64,000 nt of DNA. Origin: Blepharisma japonicum. Lineage: Eukaryota; Ciliophora; Heterotrichea; Heterotrichida; Blepharismidae. The stretch spans positions 1 through 64,000 of the forward strand of contig CATKHK010000092.1 in the NCBI GenBank assembly GCA_949751835.1, given 5' to 3'. This document shows, piece after piece, positions 21,955 to 31,751 of the stretch. Each line of letters opens with the position of its first letter. The stretch's first letter is position 1. Made by a program: the position numbers and the translations under genes. The notes under the pieces were generated by a model. The model was not told the origin of the DNA. It saw only the letters and a program-made list of their open reading frames with translations, and ran no database searches.

Positions 21955-23451
21955 ATGGGCTGTTGCTCTACAAAGTCAAAGTCAAATTCAAATAAAAAAC
22001 TATCAACTGCTCTCGTTAAGCGGAAAACGAGGAAGGAATACGTTATAAAACAAAGCAATTTTGTTGTGCTGATTCATAAAAAAATTACTGAAGATTATGA
22101 CCTATTGTCAATACTAGGGCAAGGCGGGTTTGGCGAAGTAAAACTGGGCAAGAATAAAACAACCAACCAAGAGAGAGCAATAAAGACAATTCTTTTAGAG
22201 TCTTCTAAGTCTACAAATATTGAAAAATTAATAGAAGAAGTGAACATACTGAAGAAATTAGATCATCCTAATATTGTGAAAGTTTTCGAGGTGTATCAAG
22301 ATGACTTATATTTGAATATTGTTATGGAGCTGTGCACTGGTAGTGAGCTATTTAATAAAATAAGGAAAAGCAGGTCTTTTTCAGAAAACCAGGCTGCAAG
22401 ATATATGTTCGATATAGTTTCAGCTGTGAAATATTGCCATGCTTCTGGAATTGTACACAGAGATTTGAAGCCGGAAAATATTTTATTAGAAAATAAGAAT
22501 CCTGATGCAAAGCTCAAGCTTATTGACTTTGGAACTTCTCACTTTTTGAAGCCTCACTCAAAACTTTCAAAAATTATCGGAACCTCCTATTACATGGCTC
22601 CAGAGGTAATTTCTGGTAGCTATGACATGCAATGCGATATATGAAGCCTCGGGATTATCCTCTACATCATGCTATCTGGCCTGCCCCCATTTTTCGCCAA
22701 AGACGAAAAATCACTATATAAGAAAATTCGCAACAAGCCAGTTTCCTTCAAAAAACCTGTCTGAAGCAACGTTTCAAAGGAAGCCAAAGAATTGATAAGG
22801 TGGATGCTTAACAAATCTCCCACTTATCGTCCTAAAATCACAGATGTCTTAAACCATGAATGAATAAAAACAAGAATGAGTAATACAGTACCAGACATCT
22901 CATTAGCCAGTGAGTCTTTATCTAATTTAAAATTATTCAACGTCCACAATAAACTACAAAAAGCCACGATGACTTTTATAGTGTCACAAATAGCGACGAA
23001 TACAGAGCTAAGAGTTTTAAGAGAAGTTTTTTTAGCTCTGGATGTCAATAAAGATGGAACACTGTCTAAAGAAGAACTTATTAATGGGCTAGCTAAGTTT
23101 AGTCAAACTGAAAATATGAACGCCAATGAGCTGATGCAAAAGTGCGATATTGACCAGAACGGCTTAATAAGTTATACAGAGTTCCTAACTGCAGCTACTG
23201 ATTGGAAAACTGCTTTAAATAAAGAAAAATTATATAAAGCGTTCCAAGCTTTTGATATGGACGGAAATGGGAAAATTTCATTAGAAGAGCTGTGAAAGAG
23301 GCTTGGAGGGGATGAGTATAATTATGGGGATTTTACAAAAATGCTAAAAGCTGCTGATGTGAATGGGGATGGCGAAATTGATTTTGAAGAGTTTACTGGA
23401 GTTATGATAAAGCAGCTTGAAGGTGATGAAGAGATACCTAATCAGATTTAA
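21955..23451 (+). CDS. Calcium-dependent protein kinase (CDPK), intact
   Basis: 498 residues, exactly the length of the upstream paralogue and similar throughout, so a tandem duplicate. The ATG at 21955 gives MGCCSTKS, a dual-acylation start; the frame also opens upstream at a TTG, which I reject. The kinase motifs are all present: LGQGGFGEV, AIK (in ERAIKTI), HRDLKPEN, DFG and APE. The autoinhibitory junction and four canonical EF-hands follow (DVNKDGTLSKEE, DIDQNGLISYTE, DMDGNGKISLEE, DVNGDGEIDFEE). Expected role: Ser/Thr kinase activated directly by Ca2+ at a membrane. Several Trp codons are TGA, including DIW-SLG and HEW. Confidence 0.95.
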
Positions 23452-23632
23452 AAGTCCTGTATAAGTAAATGGGTCAATTATTTTTATTTAACAATTCTTA
23501 TTAGCAATTTTTATTTTTCTAAAAGTAGGCATTAAATTTATATTGAGCTGATTTTAATAGATAATATAACAATTTAGTCAATTTTCAATTTATTGTAGCA
23601 TAACAAAATAATTTTCTTATAAACTTAACAAG

Positions 23633-24265
23633 ATGGTAAGGTCTATTTAGTCGAATATCTTCAATTTCCACGGTGGCTCAATCCTTGCAATTAAAGGCAA
23701 AAACTGTGTCGCAATAGCAATGGACCGAAGACTTGGCGCTCAATATAAAACTGTCAGCACCACTTTCCAGCGTGTTTTCAAGATGACCGACAAATGTTTA
23801 GCAGGCTTCATTGGCCTTGGAGGGGATGTTCAGACAATAGGTGCAGATCTTAAATACAAGCTTAATCTTTATGCTTTGAAAGAAAACAGACAAATTCAGC
23901 CCAAAACTTTGTCATGGCTGATCTCCAATATGCTTTATGGCAGAAGATTTGGCCCATATTTCATAGAGCCTTTGGTAGCTGGGCTAGACGAGAATAACGA
24001 GCCTTACATATCAACGAGTGATTCTATTGGGTGTATGACTGATGGAGATAACTTCTTTTGTATTGGAACTGCGAGCGAGCTGATGTTGGGTGCTTGTGAA
24101 AGCTTTGTTAAGCCTGATTTAGAAGCAGAAGAACTTTTTGAGGTAGCTTCTCAATGTTTATTGTCAGCACTAGACAGAGATGCACTTTCAGGGTGGGGTG
24201 CTGTGGTTTATATCATTACTCCTGCTGGTATTACTGCAAGAACATTGAAGGCTAGGATGGATTAA
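23633..24265 (+). CDS. PSMB3: 20S proteasome subunit beta type-3
   Basis: CDS join(23633..23635,23651..24265), 205 residues, the same length as the human subunit. The 15-nt intron follows the ATG directly, so the first exon in the CDS is only the start codon. Diagnostic blocks: NFHGGSILAIKGKNCVAIAMDRRLG, the RFGPYF(I/Y)EP motif, GLGGDVQT, and the C-terminal TARTLKARMD that is nearly invariant in PSMB3. Beta3 is a non-catalytic structural subunit: there is no propeptide and no N-terminal catalytic Thr. It acts in the nuclear and cytosolic proteasome core. Confidence 0.96.
23636..23650 (+). other. 15-nt intron directly after the PSMB3 start codon
   Basis: GTAAGGTCTATTTAG, phase 0; retention gives an in-frame TAG as the sixth codon. 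Splicing yields MSNIFNFHGG, the conserved beta3 N-terminus. Confidence 0.93.
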
Positions 24266-24290
24266 ATTAACTAGCAACTAGAATTATAAT

Positions 24291-24833
24291 ATGGAATCAA
24301 TAGATTGTACATTAAAATTCAATAAAGAAACATTACCGATTCGAAACATCCCAACTTCTTTAGCAGAGCTGAAGAAAACAGTCAAAAAAAGCTTCGGGAT
24401 CTCAGGAGGCAACTTATTATTTTCTATTTTAAATTCTGCAGGCTCTAAAATGCCTGTAAGAACACAAACAGACTATAAACGAGCTCTGACATATGCAGGA
24501 TTGCAAGTGATAATTGAAATTGAGGAAAAGCCTGCAGAAGAAGAAGCGAAAGAAGAAGAAATCTCACTAGCAAGCTTAAATAAAGGCTCTCGAAGAGTTT
24601 TGTTAGCTAATCGAAAGGCTATCGCATTAGCGAATAATGCTGCTGATCCTATAGAAGATATACCCGAAGATGAGATGTGCAATATTTGCTATGGGAGGTT
24701 TGCAGAGCCAATGGCAGCCAAATGCGGACATGTATGCTGTAGAAAATGCTGAGAAAGGCTTCTGGAAAATGCATTGGAATGTCCGTTGTGCAAAGGGAGG
24801 GTTAGGCTTAACCATTTAAGAAAAGTGCAATAA
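24291..24833 (+). CDS. RING-finger protein with N-terminal PB1-like domain
   Basis: 180 residues, no introns. The first 80 residues (CTLKFNKETLPIRNIPTSLAEL...) look like a PB1/ubiquitin-fold module; an acidic linker follows. The C-terminus is a C3HC4 RING: CNIC, then KCGHVCCRKC and CPLC. It is therefore a probable ubiquitin E3 ligase. One Trp within the RING (KCW) is TGA; reading TGA as stop would delete the last Cys pair. The start lies 25 nt after the proteasome gene on the same strand. Confidence 0.85.
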
Positions 24834-24848
24834 AATTAATATTTTATT

Positions 24849-25754
24849 TTATACGTTATAGGGAGCTAGACAGGAAGTGTCTAGATCATTAAAATATGGA
24901 TGAAGCATTGCTGCTTTGGCTGAAATTCTTTTAGCTGGATCATAGCAAACCATTTTGGATAACAAATCTAAACCATTTTCATCAAGGTTTGCAGCAAATC
25001 TCGAAAGGTTCTGTGCACGCCACTTAGGAAAAGTTGGCTTAAAGTCTGTAAATCCTGTAACTCCAGGGAAAGTTTCTTCAGTAGGCGTCCCAAGCACTCT
25101 AAAAATCTTAAAAAGTTGATCAATTTCAGAGTCACCCATAAACAAAGCTCTTTTTTGCGCCATTTCTGCAAAAATACATCCAACTGACCAAATGTCAACA
25201 GGTGTTGAGTACTGCCGAGCTCCCATCAGAATTTCTGGGGCTCTATATCAAAGTGTGACGACTTCATGAGTGTAAGTTTTAATAGGCAAGCCAAATGCTC
25301 TTGCTAAGCCAAAATCTGCAAGTCTAACACTTCCCTCTCTATCAATCAGGATGTTCTGAGGCTTTAAATCTCTATGCAAGACTCTATGGGTATGACAATA
25401 GGCTAATGAAGAGAGAATTTGATATAAGAAACTTTTCACTGTCATTGGAGATAAAGGACTGCCCAATACATTCATGTGCTTTTTAAGGTCGTGGTCTAAA
25501 AACTCAAAAATCAAGTATAATTTTTGGTCAGTGTGCACCACATCGTGAAGCTTGACTACATTTGGGTGTCTTAAAGTTTTAAGAAGTGATATCTCACGAA
25601 TTGCAGTAGATGGGACCCCTTCATCTTCTGATTCAAGTCGAATCTTCTTTAATGCAACGATTTCTCCTGTATTTCTATCTCTTGACTTGTAAACCACACC
25701 ATAAGTACCTTCACCGATCTTCTCGATTTTTTGGTATCTCTCGATTCTTTCCAT
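24849..25754 (-). CDS. Cyclin-dependent kinase, CDK1/CDK2-like (PSTAIRE)
   Basis: 301 residues, a typical CDK length, no introns. GEGTYGVVY loop with the inhibitory Thr17-Tyr18 pair; PSTAIRE cyclin-binding helix exactly conserved (48-54); [17 protein letters not shown]; activation-loop Thr in THEVVTLW; WYRAPE with TGA for Trp; late motif [12 protein letters not shown]. Expected role: cell-cycle kinase partnered with a cyclin in the nucleus. CDK1 and CDK2 cannot be separated by eye. It is convergent with the RING gene, with only 15 nt between stops. Confidence 0.96.
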
Positions 25755-26180
25755 TTCAAATTATGAAAAATTGTTAAAAATGGTTAGAAAATGCATATAA
25801 AAGATTTTTATGCAGATTTTTATTGAAATCTGTTAAAAAGGTCTAAAATTAGGAGATTTGGATAAATAAGTTTTTAAAATAGTAAATAATTTAGAAATGA
25901 TATTTTGTGAAACTTATTTTTTATAATAATTTGCATGCATTATATCCAAATGGAAATTTATAGTATTTCCAATTCAAAAGTTTTATAAAATAAATACAAA
26001 TATAAAATTAAGAATTAAAATTAGTTTTTACATTAACAGAAAGCCAGAAATTACTTCAAAATATTTACTAAAAATATTAGCATATTTTATAAGTCAAATA
26101 TAGATGTGTCAATTATTATAAAATATCATGATTATATAATAATTTCACCTTAAAAACGATTACTTGTGAATATAATAAAA
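25755..26180. other. Intergenic, nothing recognised
   Basis: About 425 nt between divergent genes (CDK and methyltransferase). AT-rich; presumably a bidirectional promoter region. No specific element could be identified. Confidence 0.5.
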
Positions 26181-27026
26181 ATGGTAAGTGAGGGTGGATT
26201 TGATGCTAATTATTATGTTGTCTTAAAATCAGACCCACTATTTTACAATTGCCACGAGTATACCATCATAAAAAGTTTATCTAATGATGGCTCATATTCT
26301 AATAATGCTTTAGATGGAATGAAAGTCCTTAATTTAGCATGCGGCCCCGCTACAGAGATTCCACATTTTCTAGAGAAAGGCGCTTCCCTTGTAGTTGGGC
26401 TTGATGTGGACTCAAACATGGTAAACAACGCAAAACACTACCTAAGCTCTATAGGAACTGACAGTAGTAAATATAGCATATATAGGGCTGACTGTTTCTC
26501 TATGGATTCAATTAGTCAAGTTCTCCCGCTTGATATATATAGCGATTATTTTGACGCAGTCGCAGATTTTTGGTTAATTTGTAACGCAAACTCTATAGCA
26601 CAGCTAGAGTCTGGATTTAAAGCAACCAATAAGTTTTTAAAAATTGGTGGAATTTATTCATTTGTGACCGTAAACCCGAAAGAAATCGAAGAATTTAGTA
26701 AATTTCAGGAACTGATGAGTGTGGATTGGTATACAAACTTGAAAAGGCTATTCTATGATGGAGAAATTGCTAAAATTGAGTATGCGTTTATGGATACTAA
26801 AACAAGGCAAGAAAAATTTGTTTTTAATGCTACAGTTTGGACTCTTAATGATGTTAAGAATGCTTTGGAAATAAGTGGGTTTGAATTGGTTGGAGCGAAA
26901 GGATATGAAACTAATCCAAATTTTGACTTTTCTCAAAAATCTCAGCAATCGAGAGAATTGATGACAGGAGAGTACACTCCTGGGTTTTGCTTCAAGGCAA
27001 GAAAAACAGCTAATGCTGAAAACTAA
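26181..27026 (+). CDS. Class I SAM-dependent methyltransferase
   Basis: 281 residues from the ATG at 26181, no introns. Rossmann-type methyltransferase: motif I VLNLACGPATEIP, motif II VVGLDVDSNMVNNA (the acidic residue binds the ribose of SAM), motif III YRADCF, motif IV FDAVADFWLICN. The N-terminal helix YYVVLKSDPLFYNCHEY and C-terminal cap are family-like. The substrate cannot be told. The asparagine in motif I (NLACG instead of DLGCG) is tolerated in some members. A decayed duplicate follows immediately downstream. Confidence 0.85.
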   Translation: MVSEGGFDANYYVVLKSDPLFYNCHEYTIIKSLSNDGSYSNNALDGMKVLNLACGPATEIPHFLEKGASLVVGLDVDSNMVNNAKHYLSSIGTDSSKYSIYRADCFSMDSISQVLPLDIYSDYFDAVADFWLICNANSIAQLESGFKATNKFLKIGGIYSFVTVNPKEIEEFSKFQELMSVDWYTNLKRLFYDGEIAKIEYAFMDTKTRQEKFVFNATVWTLNDVKNALEISGFELVGAKGYETNPNFDFSQKSQQSRELMTGEYTPGFCFKARKTANAEN

Positions 27027-27079
27027 TTATTTAATAAAAGTATTTGGAAAAATAAATAGAATGTCCAAAACATTACGAA

Positions 27080-27720
27080 AAAATGGCTGCCTAAGAAAGT
27101 ATATTTGATGTAGATTATTCATTGCATTAAAATCAGATCCAATGTTTTTCTCTAAGTATTTAATTATTAAAAAAATCTTTCTAAATGAAAATATTCAGAT
27201 GTACCTAAAAAGGATACAAACTCTTATATTAATAAAGGAACTCCCCATATAATAGGGATTAATTCTTGATCCACAAATGACCAAAAAAGCAATAGAAAAC
27301 TTAAAATTCTAATATTCGATTTTTTTCTAAATACTACCTTTGAGATTCATCATGGCTAATTTACATTATGCTATTTTGATTTCTAGCTGTCTTTTTTGCA
27401 AGATCAATAGAAAATTAGATGAATTTTTCGATTACTAATAAATTGCTTAAACTGTAAGAATTTATGTATAAAAATAAACTGAAAATAAGTGTAGATAGTA
27501 TTTTTGGATAATAAAATTTGAAGAGAACACTGTTTTATGAAATCTTAAAACTATGAAAAATTTACTAAAAAAGGAATGGATTTGAATTAATTAAAGCCAA
27601 AGAATTTGAAATGGATCCCAATTTTGATATTTCAAAATATTTACAATACACTAAGGGTTAATTTGTGCAGAATATTCTAAAGGTTTTTGCAATAAAGCAG
27701 AAAATAGCTGAAGCTAAATA
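27080..27720 (+). pseudogene. Decayed tandem copy of the SAM methyltransferase
   Basis: Collinear similarity to 26181-27026 with several frameshifts, stops and internal deletions. Recognisable pieces, in order: an FDVDYS(L) region followed by LKSDPMFFSKYLIIKK (27095-27175), a 'LDPQM.KKAIEN' block (about 27265-27310, like the parent's LDVDSNMVNNA), a FELIKAKEFEMDPNFDISKY block (about 27575-27640, like FELVGAKGYETNPNFDF), and a C-terminal match ending near 27719. No continuous frame can encode an enzyme. It is shortened relative to the 846-nt parent. Confidence 0.82.
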
Positions 27721-28145
27721 TATAAAATTATTTAAATAGAAATGCATATATAAATAATAAGTAAAATTGATATTTTAAATATGAAATTATAATCCCGGTA
27801 CTGATATCCTCCTTTTATAATTTCTTTATTAATATGAATTCAAACAGCCAAATATAATAAAAGGTATACGAACTCTCCTATTAAATTAGAATGCACATAA
27901 ATAAACTAAATAATCGCAATACTTGATTTGCTTTTTATGATATCACTCATTCCTTTTTAAAATTTTATCATAATATTTTTCAGATAAGCCAATCTTTATA
28001 TTTAAAGCGCTGCTCTTAATTTTATTTCAGTAACTTCGTTCAGTTTTGGGACAAATTCCAACTTTATCGATTCAAAATCCTAAATCGTTTGGTTTTAAGT
28101 ATTTAAATTAATTATTTATAATTCTGAAGGTTATTCAGAAGTTAA
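27721..28145. other. Intergenic, nothing recognised
   Basis: About 425 nt after the pseudogene, AT-rich, with no supported feature. Further highly decayed sequence may be present but is not recognisable by eye. Confidence 0.4.
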
Positions 28146-28337
28146 TTAGTCAACATAAATTGCGCTCGCCCATACCTTTCCTTCATCAAATACAGAAGAA
28201 TAATTAATTCCTTGAAGTTGAGTTTGATTTGTAGGTTGCACTGAACTAGCCGATTGAGTGAATTTGGTGTTTAAATTAGATTGCTTATTGGTGTGTGAAA
28301 TATGTGTGAAGCTCTGCCTTACTGCAGTATTTCCCAT
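28146..28337 (-). CDS. Small hypothetical protein with MGN start
   Basis: 63 residues, TAA stop. Begins MGNTAVRQS, compatible with N-myristoylation, and is rich in Ser/Thr/Asn/Gln, ending ...FDEGKVWASAIYVD. Composition looks protein-like and less biased than random AT-rich frames, and the strand agrees with the two downstream genes. No family recognised. It could be a chance frame. Confidence 0.4.
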   Translation of the reverse strand: MGNTAVRQSFTHISHTNKQSNLNTKFTQSASSVQPTNQTQLQGINYSSVFDEGKVWASAIYVD

Positions 28338-28730
28338 GACCTTTTATTATTATATGTGGTTTATTTTTAGCCGAATATGGCAAGATATGACTAAAAACTT
28401 AGATAACTTAGATAATTTTTTTCTTCATAAGGGAAAAATAATAATTAGATGGCATTATATATTGATATCAGATGAAGCAACATAAATGTAAGAAATAAAA
28501 TAAAAATAATATGATACAAAATTTATTGAATTCGGGCATGATTAATGAATGGTTATTTTATAAATATAAATTACAAGACAGAAAAGTGGTTATTCCTGGT
28601 CAGCTCAGGATAATTTCCATTTATAATGGCTGATAAAGAATAAATAAGGAGATAAAAAATAAGCTAATTTGTATTTACTTATCTAGAGAATTTAAATTAA
28701 TTTATTTATTTTTTAATGACTCAATCTTAA
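28338..28730. other. Intergenic, nothing recognised
   Basis: About 390 nt, AT-rich. A plus-strand frame that overlaps it from 28258 is antisense to the small protein and shows no motif. Confidence 0.45.
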
Positions 28731-29930
28731 TTAAGTTAAAGCTTCAATATCAAGATATGGATTATAGCTATACCTTAGAGTCCTTCCATTATCTTGCAAT
28801 TGACAAGCTTCTGTTACATTTGGAATAATTTTATCTTCTATCATCGCTTTAAAAGTGCCATAAGCGCAAGGATCTGTACATCCATCTAGCAAAATTGAGT
28901 TTCCGTTATACGAAATATGAACGGCATAATTTCCAGCATTATTGTGCAGTTCAAAAATTAAACTTGACGCATAAACTGGGTTATTTCCATCCCAAACCCC
29001 AAGAAATTTTAAAAATCCTATAAGTGTTGTATCGTGCGCTGAATAAAATCCAAATTTTTGGCTTGAAGTGCCATTAATAGTCCCATCAAACTGATTTATA
29101 ACTGCTTGGAAAAATTGGGACCCTGCCAGCCTGGCACCTTCTTGGGTAAAAAAATAGCTGTTTGTGTAATTCTGATTAGCATACATTTCATAATAAAGAT
29201 CATCAGTGACGCCATCAGGCAAAGAAAAGCCATGATATTTGTCAGCAGTCAGAGTGTCACACATATATCCAGCTATTTCATAGGTAACATTTAAATTAAA
29301 AACTTGGTAAATTTGATTCTGTAGACCTCGGGAATAAATACTGACTTTTCTTTGATATTCTTCAGATTCTTGCTGCTGCATAAGAATCTCTGCAAATCTG
29401 GGGCAGGCTGCGACTGTGTATCCAACTAGCATGTTATCATAATTTGCAGAGACCACATGAATTGGGATTGGCTGAAACCCATTAGGAAGCGCATTTGTTC
29501 CTAGTGCAGTGATATATTGTTGTTGATTTTTTACTTTAAAAGGTGGAACTGCACTCTGCTGTAAGGTTTGACTTATAATTTGAGGACCTGTTGGATATAT
29601 CCCAAATAATTGAGTTTGTGCACTCATAATAGTCCTATTTGTATCAGTAGACCTCACATAAATTTCAGCAGCTGTGTAAGTGGGGCTGATAGTCTGTGAC
29701 TGACTAATGTACCTGTAAGCCATTTCTACTCCGTTCAAATACTGCTGCCTCATTCCTGCAGGAGTTAATTCAGCATAGCCTTGAGGCCAAATCCCTTTAT
29801 CTCATGAAGCTGGTGACATAGGAGCTCTTGCACCATGTCTAAATGTGGAGACAACGCTTACAATTTGATCACAGACAGCAGTTCCAAGTAATAGAAACAA
29901 TGTGAAAAGCATAAAATTATGCTTAGACAT
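28731..29930 (-). CDS. Histidine acid phosphatase, secreted or lysosomal
   Basis: 399 residues, no introns; the N-terminus is recovered by reading a TGA as Trp (ASWDKG). Signal peptide MSKHNFMLFTLFLLLGTAVC. Active-site motif RHGARAP at residues 31-37 with nucleophile His32, and the distal HD pair in YSAHDTTL. Cysteines occur in pairs (CPRF, C near AGYMCDT, CTDPC), suggesting disulfides, and there are several N-x-S/T sites. The family hydrolyses phosphomonoesters at acid pH; in a phagotrophic ciliate a food-vacuole or lysosomal role is likely. Confidence 0.92.
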
Positions 29931-30018
29931 TAATATGAGTTTTAAATGAATATGGCAACATCTTTTTAGTCTTTAATTGACTCTGAAAAATTAATTCAGT
30001 ATATTAAAAAGAATTATT

Positions 30019-30831
30019 TTAGCTTTTAAGCTTTTTCCATTCTTCAAAAGACCCCGTGTATATATGAACATGATCATTTCCTGAGTATTTCTGCAAAGCA
30101 TAACCTAAAGATGCATTCATTCCTTTCATGCAAGATGTTATGACTTCACCTCCTAAACCATGTTGTTGAAGCTGCTCTCTGACTTCTTCAGGAGATTTGA
30201 CTGTTTTATCTGCATTAAAGAAAGAAGAGGCTGGAAGATTAACTGCAGTGGGAACACTCCCTGCTTGGAACATATTAGGCGGTCTTGGATCCCAAATTGT
30301 AATACTGTTGTCTCCATTGTTTCTTTGATTCACTATTTGCTCGACTGTGTCGATAAGAACTCTCATTTCGTGATGCTCAGTAACTAAATATTGACGTCAG
30401 TCAACTGGGTCTGTAAAATTTAGCTGATATTCCCCTGTCTCAGTAGGTCTGCCTTCAGCTACCCATTTAGGTAGTCCACCATCAAGAATAAACACATTTG
30501 GATAACCAAAATATTTTAGCATTGCCCAGCCTCTTGCAGCAGTTCCAAATCCTGTTTGGTCATATACAATAACTGCTTTACCATCATTTGGCAGCCTAAT
30601 CTTGATCATTGCTTCAGTAAACTGCTGAAAAGTTGGCCAAGCCATCGATATTGGTGCAGAAGAATCTCTGATTTCAGCAATAGAAAAATATTTAGCACCT
30701 CTGATTCTGTTTTCAAAATGCTTAATCTTTGAGTCTTCGTTTTGCAATAGTGTAGAGTCTATTACGTATGCAGAACCGTTATCAAGCATTTCATATGCAG
30801 ATTGGGTATCAATAAAAATTCTTTCTGCCAT
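30019..30831 (-). CDS. Tandem-rhodanese sulfurtransferase (MST/TST-like)
   Basis: 270 residues, no introns, one TGA-Trp at the domain junction. Two rhodanese domains: the first about residues 1-140 (WAMLKYFGYPNVFILDGGLPKWVAEGRP is the hallmark), the second about 155-270 (WDPRPPNMFQAGSVPTAVNLP). The second carries the active-site loop as TSCMKGMNASL; mercaptopyruvate sulfurtransferases usually have CGSGVTA. The catalytic Cys is therefore present but the loop is unusual, so substrate preference is open. No targeting peptide is evident, which suggests a cytosolic form. Confidence 0.9.
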
Positions 30832-31751
30832 TATTTTATAATGGACAATTTATTGTTAATTTTTCAGTGATAATTTTTACTTGATAAGTAAGATGGAAAA
30901 TAAATAGGTAAAATAATGATTTTAAAATTTCTTTCTGCCAAATGCATCCATTGCATTTTCTGGTATTTCAAATGCAATAATAAGTTTTAAATTCTTTGGT
31001 TTATCTATCATATATTATATTAGTTTTAATCTATTTTCTGCAATATCTTTCTACTGTCCAACTTTCTATAGGTAGTCAATTGTTTTTTGGATAAATCTCT
31101 ATCCTTTTTATGCGGATATATTGCTCAAACTAGCCTTAATAAATCAACTTCTCTGCACTTTTTATTTGTCGATAGCAAAATATTGACGTCTCCTAAATAA
31201 AAACAATGGAGATTTCAATAAAATTTAATTCAATCAATAGAAGCGAACATATATTTAATAATTTTATTTCAATAATAATTTGAGAAATCGTAATAATTTG
31301 ATAAGTAGCATTAATCAAATACCAAAGATTGTTATCAAATTAGATCGTTTTTTGGGCTTATTCATTATACTACTAAGGAAGAAAAAATCTCTTGAAAATT
31401 GAAATTAAATTAAAATTTAACAAAGAATTAATTAATGCTCATAATTTATTAATTAATTTTCTGAAAAAGGAATTTTAACAATAAATCCAAACTGAGAAGT
31501 CAATAAATAATAAAATTTAAAATTTCGTCTTTCAATATACTCCAAATACAATACTTCTTTCGATGCTATCAATTCTTCAGTTTTTTAAATTTAATAACCT
31601 TTTGATTTTATTAAATTCTCTAATATAAAATAAAAAAACTATTCAAAATTTAATTTAAAGTTCCTGATAAATTACCTATGCCATAATCTTTCAAATATAA
31701 TTTGTTTTCCATTGATTTTTCATAAATTAATAATTACTTTATCAAAAACTG
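30832..31751. other. Intergenic with a possible minus-strand coding relic
   Basis: About 920 nt. On the minus strand around 31230-31015 an open frame of about 70 codons containing TGA-Trp (…RLVWAIYPHKKDRDLSKKQL…) lacks a clear start; a short frame (FEIPENAMDAFGRKKF) lies just beyond it. I cannot attach either to a family. The rest is AT-rich with nothing recognised. Confidence 0.3.

Noticed and set aside
20373-23451. CDPK frames ending at TGA as truncated kinases
   Set aside because: TGA is at the invariant Trp of DIW-SLG in both copies and the frame continues through the kinase C-lobe and EF-hands.
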